The position numbers were made by a program, and so were the translations under genes. Below the pieces are notes generated by a model. It did not search any database. It worked only from the letters and a program-made list of their open reading frames with translations, and was not told where the DNA came from. From Thermoprotei archaeon (GTDB lineage: Archaea; Thermoproteota; Thermoprotei_A; Sulfolobales; Ignisphaeraceae): a stretch of 11,437 nucleotides of DNA. The first letter of the stretch is position 1. Each line of letters begins with the position of its first letter. Of this stretch, positions 6,499 to 11,437 are shown in pieces. The stretch spans positions 1-11,437 of the forward strand of contig QMXA01000005.1 of the NCBI GenBank assembly GCA_003661905.1. The letters run 5' to 3'.

Positions 6499-7050
6499 TT
6501 GAGAATTGAGATTAGATGGCATGGTAGAGGTGGCCAAGGAGCAGTTACAGCTGCTGATTTATATGCACAGGCAGCAATTATGCAAGGTTACTATGCACAG
6601 GCATTTCCGGAATTCGGTGCTGAGCGTAGAGGAGCTCCTGTAAGAGCGTTTACACGTATTGATACTGAGTCATTTATACATGATCGATATCCTATAGAAG
6701 AACCAGATATTGTCGTAGTTCTCGATCCTATGCTAGCCAGAGATCCCATGATTATTCAGGGATTAAAGAAGAATGGATTATATATTGCGAATTCCAAACT
6801 CAGTCCTAGTGAACTAGCTAAGATCATAGGTAGAACAGATATTAATATTAAAATTATTGACGCTACACGAATTGCTCTTGAAGTTCTAAAAAGACCCATA
6901 GTCAATACCGCAATGCTTGGTGCAGTAGCTAAATTAGTGCCTATAGTTAAGCTCGAGTATATTGAAAAATCTATTCAAGCAAGATTTGAAGCTAGATTAG
7001 CACAATTAAATCTAGAAGTTATTAGAAGAGCTTTTAAGGAGGTGAAGTAG
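6499..7050 (+). CDS. porG: Pyruvate:ferredoxin oxidoreductase, gamma subunit
   Basis: First gene of a four-gene por operon (gamma-delta-alpha-beta, the common archaeal order). The enzyme turns pyruvate, CoA and oxidised ferredoxin into acetyl-CoA, CO2 and reduced ferredoxin in the cytoplasm. Seen in the 183 residues: WHGRGGQGAVTAA (7-19), the glycine-rich start of the gamma domain; FPEFGAERRGAPVRAFTRI (36-54), the PorG signature; and NTAMLGAVAKL near 136-146. The gamma domain helps bind CoA in this family. Length matches usual gamma subunits (about 180-190). It begins with TTG behind a very strong ribosome binding site and ends 2 bases before porD. In some naming schemes it is called porC. 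The GAERRGAPV motif sets it apart from the KorC-type gamma subunit at 9528-10070. Confidence 0.95.
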   Translation: MRIEIRWHGRGGQGAVTAADLYAQAAIMQGYYAQAFPEFGAERRGAPVRAFTRIDTESFIHDRYPIEEPDIVVVLDPMLARDPMIIQGLKKNGLYIANSKLSPSELAKIIGRTDINIKIIDATRIALEVLKRPIVNTAMLGAVAKLVPIVKLEYIEKSIQARFEARLAQLNLEVIRRAFKEVK

Positions 7051-7052
7051 TT

Positions 7053-7376
7053 ATGAGCTCATCTAAAATGCCTGGATGGAAATCTCTCCCAATAGGTGCA
7101 GCAATAATTAATCCGCCAACCAGTTTAGAATACAAAACAGGTACTTGGAGAACCTTTAGACCAGTTATTGACCAGGAAAAATGTGTTAGATGTAGGTTAT
7201 GTTGGGCTTACTGTCCTGATGGAGCAGTTATGGAGTTGGAGAAAGAATACGTTACTAAGAGTGGGAGGAAGTATAGCATAACTTATGAAATAAACTATGA
7301 ATATTGTAAGGGCTGTGGTGTATGTGCTCGTGAATGTCCAGTTAAAGCAATAACTATGGTTGAGGAGGGTGGTTAA
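7053..7376 (+). CDS. porD: Pyruvate:ferredoxin oxidoreductase, delta subunit (2[4Fe-4S] ferredoxin type)
   Basis: The 107-residue protein carries two complete [4Fe-4S] motifs: C44-x2-C47-x2-C50-x3-C54-P and C85-x2-C88-x2-C91-x3-C95-P. It passes electrons from the thiamine/cluster site of the beta subunit to free ferredoxin. The segment before the first cluster, with KSLPIGAAI (10-18) and GTWRTFRPVID (30-40), is typical of PorD and distinguishes it from stand-alone ferredoxins. Start: ATG at 7053, 7 bases after AGGAGGTGA (7037-7045), which sits inside the end of porG. One base separates its stop from the porA ATG. The KOR cluster in this window shows no equivalent subunit. Confidence 0.95.
   Translation: MSSSKMPGWKSLPIGAAIINPPTSLEYKTGTWRTFRPVIDQEKCVRCRLCWAYCPDGAVMELEKEYVTKSGRKYSITYEINYEYCKGCGVCARECPVKAITMVEEGG
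7362..7372 (+). promoter_or_regulatory. Ribosome binding site that fixes the porA start
   Basis: GAGGAGGGTGG, in the last codons of porD, ends 5 bases before the ATG at 7378. This supports ATG 7378 over the in-frame TTG at 7360, which overlaps this same site and would add six residues (MRRVVN) not expected in the family. Confidence 0.75.
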
Positions 7377-7377
7377 T

Positions 7378-8562
7378 ATGGGTAAGATGGTTGGTTTAAA
7401 TGGTAATTATGCTATAGCATATGCTGTAAAAGCTGTTGGCCCTGACGTTATAGCAGCTTATCCAATAACCCCTCAAACAGCAATTGTGGAGAAATTAGCT
7501 GAGTTCGTAGCACAGGGAGAATTAGATGCTGAGTATATACATGTAGAGTCAGAACATAGTGCAATGAGTGCTATAGTAGGTGCTGCAGCTGCTGGTGCTA
7601 GAGTCTTCACAGCAACATCAAGTCAAGGACTAGGGCTTATGTACGAAATACTATTTATAGCATCATCACTAAGATTACCAGCAGTAATGGGCTTAGTAAC
7701 AAGAGCATATTCAGCTCCTATAAATATCTGGTGTGATCATGGAGACTTCATGTCAGCAGCTGATACCGGGTGGATACAATACATGAGTACAAGCAATCAA
7801 GAAGCTTATGATGCTATAATAATGGCTTATAGAGTATCTGAAGATCCAAGAGTTCTCTTACCAGCAATGGTTTCAATTGATGGATTTATACAGAGTCACA
7901 CAGTTGAACCAGTAAAATTAGAGGATGATGAGGAAGTTAGGAAATTCGTACCTAGAAGACCTAGAGAAATAAGACTTGATCCAGATAAACCAATGACTCT
8001 AGGAGCTTTAGGGGATCCTAATTGGTACTATGAATTCAAGATGCAGCAACAAGTAGCTATGGAGGAATCAAGAAGGGTATTTGATGAAGTAGCAAGTGAG
8101 TTTGCTAAGAAATTTGGTAGAAGTTATGGAGCTATAGATACGTTCATGACTGAGGATGCTGAAGCGATAATTGTGACTATGGGTAGTACTGCTGGTACAT
8201 TCCGTGTTGCAGTTGAGAAGATTAGAAAGGAAGGTGCGAAAGTAGGTCTAATAACTATTAAACTCTACAGACCATTCCCAAGAGACGACATTGTTAAGAT
8301 ATTAAGCAATGCAAAGGTAGTAGGAATTGCTGAGAGAGATCTATTCTTTGGAGCTGCATATCCTGGATATCTATTCAATGATGTAGCTACATCACTATAC
8401 TTAGCTAATGTAAGAACAAAACTCGCAGGATTCATATTTGGATTAGGTGGTAGAGCTCTTAGATTCTCTGAAGCTTATGAAATTACAAAGAAAGTATGGA
8501 GCTTTGCTAAAGGAGAAGCAGAGATACCTAAGAAACCAATCTTTGTGGGGGTGAGGGAGTAA
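7378..8562 (+). CDS. porA: Pyruvate:ferredoxin oxidoreductase, alpha subunit
   Basis: At 394 residues this is a full-length PorA. Seen: GNYAIAYAVKAVGPDVIAAY (9-28), then PITPQT (29-34), the pyrimidine-domain motif; ESEHSAM (57-63), whose glutamate activates the thiamine diphosphate in this family; ATSSQGLGLMYE (79-90); and RAYSAPINIWCDHGD (109-123), where R109 aligns with the substrate-carboxylate-binding arginine of PFOR (from memory). The second domain, about residue 255 on, has IIVTMGSTAGT, VGLITIKLYRPFP and AERDLFFGA, typical of the domain that packs against the first. Alpha and beta together form the thiamine site. The ATG at 7378 is preferred (see the ribosome binding site entry). The stop TAA shares its last A with the porB ATG, suggesting coupled translation. 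Confidence 0.95.
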   Translation: MGKMVGLNGNYAIAYAVKAVGPDVIAAYPITPQTAIVEKLAEFVAQGELDAEYIHVESEHSAMSAIVGAAAAGARVFTATSSQGLGLMYEILFIASSLRLPAVMGLVTRAYSAPINIWCDHGDFMSAADTGWIQYMSTSNQEAYDAIIMAYRVSEDPRVLLPAMVSIDGFIQSHTVEPVKLEDDEEVRKFVPRRPREIRLDPDKPMTLGALGDPNWYYEFKMQQQVAMEESRRVFDEVASEFAKKFGRSYGAIDTFMTEDAEAIIVTMGSTAGTFRVAVEKIRKEGAKVGLITIKLYRPFPRDDIVKILSNAKVVGIAERDLFFGAAYPGYLFNDVATSLYLANVRTKLAGFIFGLGGRALRFSEAYEITKKVWSFAKGEAEIPKKPIFVGVRE

Positions 8563-9509
8563 TGCCTGTATCCATACGTGATATACCTAGAGAGGAATAC
8601 CTTGTATCTGGCCATAGACTATGTCCTGGCTGTGGAGCAGGAATTATAATGAGACACTTAGTAAAAGCTGCAGGTAAAAACACCATAATGGTTGTAGCTA
8701 CAGGATGTTTAGAAGTCTCTACAACTTACTATCCACATACTGCTTGGAAAATTCCATGGATACATGTAGCATTTGAAAATGCAGCCTCAGCTGCAAGTGG
8801 TATAGAAGCAGCAATCAAAGCTCTAAAAAGAAAAGGAATTATAGATCCTAAAAAAGACATAAAAGTAATTGCTGTTGGTGGTGATGGAGGTACCTTCGAT
8901 ATAGGATTCCAAGCACTGAGCGGTATGCTCGAAAGAGGCCATGATGTTCTCTATCTAGTATATGATAATGAGGCATATATGAATACAGGTATTCAGAGAA
9001 GTGGTTCAACACCTTTAGGTGCTTGGACTACAACTACACCCATTGGTAAGAAATGGAGACTTGGAGAATGGAGACCTAAATATAGAAAAGAAATGTTATT
9101 CGTGGCCATGGCTCATAACATACCATACTATGCTACAGTTAATCCAGCTTACATAACGGATATGTATAACAAATTCAAGAAAGCTCTTAGCATCAAAGGA
9201 CCTAAGTTGATTCACGCATTCTCTCCATGTATTCCAGGCTGGAGAATGAGGGAAGACTTAACAATTCAAGTTGGTAGAATGGCTGTACTAACAGGAGTTT
9301 GGGTAAATCTAGAGTATGAAAATGGAGTTGTAAGAGTAACAACACCTGTACCTAAGAGAAAGCCAGTAAAGGAATACCTAAAGCTTCAGGGAAGATTTAG
9401 ACATTTAACTGATGAGGACATAGCTCTAATTCAAAAAGCTGTTGATGAATACGTCGCTAGAATAAATAAGATCGTGGGTAAGGAAGTCATAGGCCCTGTA
9501 GAAAGTTAG
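8562..9509 (+). CDS. porB: Pyruvate:ferredoxin oxidoreductase, beta subunit
   Basis: This 315-residue protein holds the pyrophosphate half of the thiamine diphosphate site and one [4Fe-4S] cluster. Seen: HRLCPGCGAG (18-27) with C21 and C24, C49 in ATGCLE and C223 in SPCIPGW, the four conserved cluster cysteines of PorB. The thiamine motif begins GGDGGTFDIG (106-115) and ends YDNEAYMNTG (134-143), with asparagines at 136 and 141 for Mg and pyrophosphate. QRSGSTPLGAW (145-155) is also typical of pyruvate-type beta subunits. Length fits (310-330). It overlaps the porA stop by 1 base, and GGGGGTGAG (8547-8555) lies 6 bases upstream. It is the last gene of the operon, 18 bases from the convergent korC end. 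Confidence 0.95.
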   Translation: MPVSIRDIPREEYLVSGHRLCPGCGAGIIMRHLVKAAGKNTIMVVATGCLEVSTTYYPHTAWKIPWIHVAFENAASAASGIEAAIKALKRKGIIDPKKDIKVIAVGGDGGTFDIGFQALSGMLERGHDVLYLVYDNEAYMNTGIQRSGSTPLGAWTTTTPIGKKWRLGEWRPKYRKEMLFVAMAHNIPYYATVNPAYITDMYNKFKKALSIKGPKLIHAFSPCIPGWRMREDLTIQVGRMAVLTGVWVNLEYENGVVRVTTPVPKRKPVKEYLKLQGRFRHLTDEDIALIQKAVDEYVARINKIVGKEVIGPVES

Positions 9510-9527
9510 CCAAAATAATTATCTTCA

Positions 9528-9539
9528 TTATTTTTTATA
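9528..9539 (+). terminator. U-rich transcription end of the por operon
   Basis: TTATTTTTTATA starts 18 bases after the porB stop and has no hairpin, as is usual for archaeal termination. It overlaps the last codons of korC on the other strand, so the por 3' end probably runs slightly into korC antisense. Inferred from base composition and position. Confidence 0.5.
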
Positions 9540-10070
9540 TATACTATACCCCTTATTGAATGCTTTTATGTTAGGCTCTATCATCTCCTTACGCCTAACA
9601 GTATTCCTTATTGATTCTTCAACGTATTTAGGCTCGACAATACTTGTTACTGCAACTAAAACCCCTAGAAGAACCATATTAGCAGCTCTACTAGTGCCTA
9701 TAATTTCCTCCGAAATCCTCATAGCTGATGCTGCATATACCTTATACTTTGAACATATCTCATCAGATACTTTGACTAGATCTCTATCCACGATTAAAAT
9801 GCCATTGGGTTTAAGATTGTTTAGTTCACTCATTAACATTTCCTGTGTTGTAGCTACTAGGACATCGAGTTGAGATACTAATGGATAATCAATAGGCTCA
9901 TCTGAAATCACTAAATCTGCTTTTGACCACCCACCTCTCTGTGCAGGACTATAAGATGTTGCCATAGCTACATCCTTACCTGCATAAATTGCTGCATATC
10001 CTAGAATACGTCCCATAAATATTATTCCATGACCTCCTAACCCAGCTAGTCTTAGCTCTAAACGTGCCAT
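9528..10070 (-). CDS. korC: 2-Oxoacid:ferredoxin oxidoreductase, gamma subunit (KorC type)
   Basis: Last gene of the minus-strand cluster korA-korB-korC. The 180 residues show LAGLGGHGIIFMGRIL (8-23), the glycine-rich opening, and SYSPAQRGGWSKADLVISD (39-57). The latter matches the SYGPEARGG...S.VVIS pattern of KorC and of valine-type gamma subunits, not the GAERRGAPV pattern of PorG. It is therefore a paralogue of porG with a different acceptor range. 2-Oxoglutarate is the likely substrate, based mainly on the beta subunit next to it. It begins with ATG 2 bases after the korB stop. The site GAGGTGAG (10076-10083 on the minus strand) overlaps the last korB codons, so the two are translationally coupled. 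Length is normal (about 180). Confidence 0.88.
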   Translation of the reverse strand: MARLELRLAGLGGHGIIFMGRILGYAAIYAGKDVAMATSYSPAQRGGWSKADLVISDEPIDYPLVSQLDVLVATTQEMLMSELNNLKPNGILIVDRDLVKVSDEICSKYKVYAASAMRISEEIIGTSRAANMVLLGVLVAVTSIVEPKYVEESIRNTVRRKEMIEPNIKAFNKGYSIYKK

Positions 10071-10072
10071 AG

Positions 10073-10960
10073 CTACTCACCTCTTAGCTTCTTAATAATG
10101 TCTAGAGTTGATCTCTCAAAGCTCGGTTTTTCTCTTCGCTCTATGAAGTTGCCAAGTATTATTGGTTTATCAGGCTCTATCATTAACTCTTCTAAAGGAG
10201 CATCATGCTTAACTCTTGTCCTTGTTCTAAGCATTTTTATCAACTCCAGCATTTTTAGATTATTTCTCTCTGCAAATATTGTACAAGGACTTAAAACCTC
10301 AATTACTGAGAAGCCCTTAATTTCAAAAGCCTTGAGTATTGCGTTGAGGAGTTGAGTATCATGGAATACTGTCCACCTAGCTACAAATGATGCTCCACAT
10401 GCATAAGCTAGTAGAGGTACATTAAATGGCTCTTCTAAATTTCCGTAGGGTGAAGTCATGGTCTTAGCACCTTTAGGTGTTGTTGAACCTAGCTGACCTC
10501 CTGTCATACCGTAGATGAAGTTATTAATTATTATTACATTCAAATCTATATTCCTACGAGCTGCATGTATGAAGTGATTACCACCAATAGATAGTATATC
10601 ACCATCGCCGCTAATTACACTGACTTCAAGCTCTGGTTTTGCTAGCTTTATACCTGTAGCAAATGGTATTGCTCTTCCATGAGTTACGTGGTACCCATCT
10701 ATTCTTAGATATCCCGCAATTCTACCAGCACAACCAATACCTGAAACCACTACATGCTTTTCTGGAGGTATTTCAGATTTAACAATAGCTTTAGCAAATG
10801 TTTTGAGTAACAATCCTAATCCACATGCAGGACACCATATCGTTGGAAACCTCTCGGTTCTCAGTAAAGGCTCTATATCTTTATAAATCGGTGGAAGTTC
10901 GACTCTTTTAGACATGGCTATACTTTCTTCTTCATATGTTTTAGTATTTAAGAACTCCAT
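10073..10960 (-). CDS. korB: 2-Oxoglutarate (2-oxoacid):ferredoxin oxidoreductase, beta subunit
   Basis: The 295-residue protein carries the KorB set of motifs: IWCPACGLG (41-49) with C43 and C46; VSGIGCAGR (72-80) with C77; HGRAIPFATGIKLA (94-107); thiamine site SGDGDILSIGGNH (117-129) to NNFIYGMTGGQ (146-156); and SPC (224-226) with C226. The four cysteines should hold one [4Fe-4S] cluster. GIGC.GR, HGRA and YGMTGGQ are typical of 2-oxoglutarate-type beta subunits and differ from PorB at 8562-9509. Family members convert 2-oxoglutarate and CoA to succinyl-CoA with reduced ferredoxin, but crenarchaeal enzymes can be broad, so specificity is not certain. The start at 10960 is supported by GGGTGA 5 bases upstream, overlapping the korA stop. 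The internal ATG of MSKRVELPP lacks a comparable site. This leaves about 42 residues before the first cysteine, somewhat long. Confidence 0.92.
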   Translation of the reverse strand: MEFLNTKTYEEESIAMSKRVELPPIYKDIEPLLRTERFPTIWCPACGLGLLLKTFAKAIVKSEIPPEKHVVVSGIGCAGRIAGYLRIDGYHVTHGRAIPFATGIKLAKPELEVSVISGDGDILSIGGNHFIHAARRNIDLNVIIINNFIYGMTGGQLGSTTPKGAKTMTSPYGNLEEPFNVPLLAYACGASFVARWTVFHDTQLLNAILKAFEIKGFSVIEVLSPCTIFAERNNLKMLELIKMLRTRTRVKHDAPLEELMIEPDKPIILGNFIERREKPSFERSTLDIIKKLRGE

Positions 10961-10965
10961 TCAAT

Positions 10966-11436
10966 TCACCCACTATAACTCTTCTCTATATGTGAGAGTA
11001 TATATTCTGGTTCTGGCAAATAACCTGGTGCGTAAGGTACGTGAACTACTTTTGCATTCTTTACATATTCCTTAACTACGTGATATATTTGGCCCATATT
11101 AACTTCAACAACTATAAATGCGTCAATACTATTTCTAGAGTCTAGCTCTTCAATTCTCCATACCGGAAATGGCCATGCAATTCTTGGTCTAAAAAGACCA
11201 ACTTTAATTCCTTTTTCTCTAGCTATTCTTATAGCTTTCTTTGCAGATCCGCTAACACTTCCATACGCAATGACTATGATTTTAGAATCGTCAATATACA
11301 TCTCATCCCATTGTGCAATTTTTCTAGCATTTTCCCTTATCTTCCTAACAAGTCTTGTTACAAGTTTCCAACTAGCTTCCTTAGTTAGGTTCGGATACCC
11401 TCTTTCATCATGCGTTAGGCCTGTCATGTGTATTCT
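10966..11436 (-). CDS. korA: 2-Oxoacid:ferredoxin oxidoreductase, alpha subunit (KorA), 5'-truncated
   Basis: The last 156 residues of KorA; the frame is open to the right edge, so the N-terminal domain is outside the window. Seen: RIHMTGLTHDERGYPN at the edge, which is an internal KorA motif (usually HVTGLxHDExG), then IIVIAYGSVSGSAKKAI, KVGLFRPRIAWPFP and VVEVNMGQIYHVV, the typical second-domain features. The methionine at 11427 is therefore not the start. Its TGA stop overlaps the korB ribosome binding site and lies 5 bases before the korB start. A KorD-type ferredoxin subunit, if there is one, would be expected upstream of korA, off the window. Assignment to KorA rather than a valine or pyruvate type rests on these motifs and on the neighbouring korB. 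Confidence 0.9.
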   Translation of the reverse strand, partial: RIHMTGLTHDERGYPNLTKEASWKLVTRLVRKIRENARKIAQWDEMYIDDSKIIVIAYGSVSGSAKKAIRIAREKGIKVGLFRPRIAWPFPVWRIEELDSRNSIDAFIVVEVNMGQIYHVVKEYVKNAKVVHVPYAPGYLPEPEYILSHIEKSYSG

Positions 11437-11437
11437 A

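Noticed and set aside
7360..7377. TTG at 7360 as an upstream porA start
   Set aside because: It would overlap the ribosome binding site GAGGAGGGTGG that serves the ATG at 7378 and add six residues atypical of the family.
7925..7931. C-box-like ATGATGA in porA
   Set aside because: It encodes part of an acidic stretch and no CTGA lies at guide distance.
11405..11411. C-box-like ATGATGA on the minus strand in korA
   Set aside because: No D or D' box follows; it encodes the HDERG part of a conserved motif.
11425..11427. ATG at 11427 (minus strand) as the start of a short 153-residue protein
   Set aside because: The methionine sits inside the KorA motif HxTGLxHDERG and the frame continues to the window edge, so it is an internal residue of a truncated gene.

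Overview
The window looks like a chromosomal segment of an anaerobic, probably hyperthermophilic archaeon, most likely a crenarchaeote (Thermoproteota, Desulfurococcales-like; inferred). The grounds are a low GC content by eye, AGA/AGG arginine and ATA isoleucine codons, TATA-type box A promoters with GGAGGTGA-type ribosome binding sites, TTG and GTG starts, a C/D box sRNA, and two separate multi-subunit 2-oxoacid:ferredoxin oxidoreductases. No transposon, phage gene, CRISPR array, tRNA or rRNA was seen. Genes fill nearly everything; the longest gap is about 125 bases.

Left part (1-1650): the 3' end of a radical SAM gene of the AmmeMemoRadiSam (AmrS, COG1180) type, cut by the window edge, then a gene for an unrecognised protein held in the membrane at both ends. 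Tail to tail with it, on the minus strand, is a C/D box small RNA at about 1590-1649. It has textbook C, D', C' and D boxes and is the least obvious functional element in the window.

Middle part (1655-5108, minus strand): an HtpX-family membrane zinc protease, a BtuF-like metal/cobalamin-binding-fold protein without a signal peptide, and a short archaeal alpha-glucan phosphorylase (GT35). Each has its own promoter-like box, so they are probably co-directional neighbours rather than one tight operon. An iron-type alcohol dehydrogenase (5234-6406) is divergent from the phosphorylase.

Right part (6499-11437): a complete pyruvate:ferredoxin oxidoreductase operon, porG-porD-porA-porB, with gaps of 2 and 1 bases, a 1-base overlap and a strong ribosome binding site before each gene. 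Facing it on the minus strand, 18 bases away, is a second oxidoreductase cluster of the KorABC (2-oxoglutarate) type, with korA running off the right edge. Together the genes suggest ferredoxin-linked fermentative or respiratory carbon metabolism: the phosphorylase would release glucose-1-phosphate from glycogen, POR would turn pyruvate into acetyl-CoA and reduced ferredoxin, KOR would handle 2-oxoglutarate or another 2-oxoacid, and the alcohol dehydrogenase could dispose of aldehydes. I see no clear new multi-gene system. The points worth checking are the sRNA and its targets, the signal-less BtuF-like protein, the unknown membrane protein and the tail-to-tail oxidoreductase clusters.
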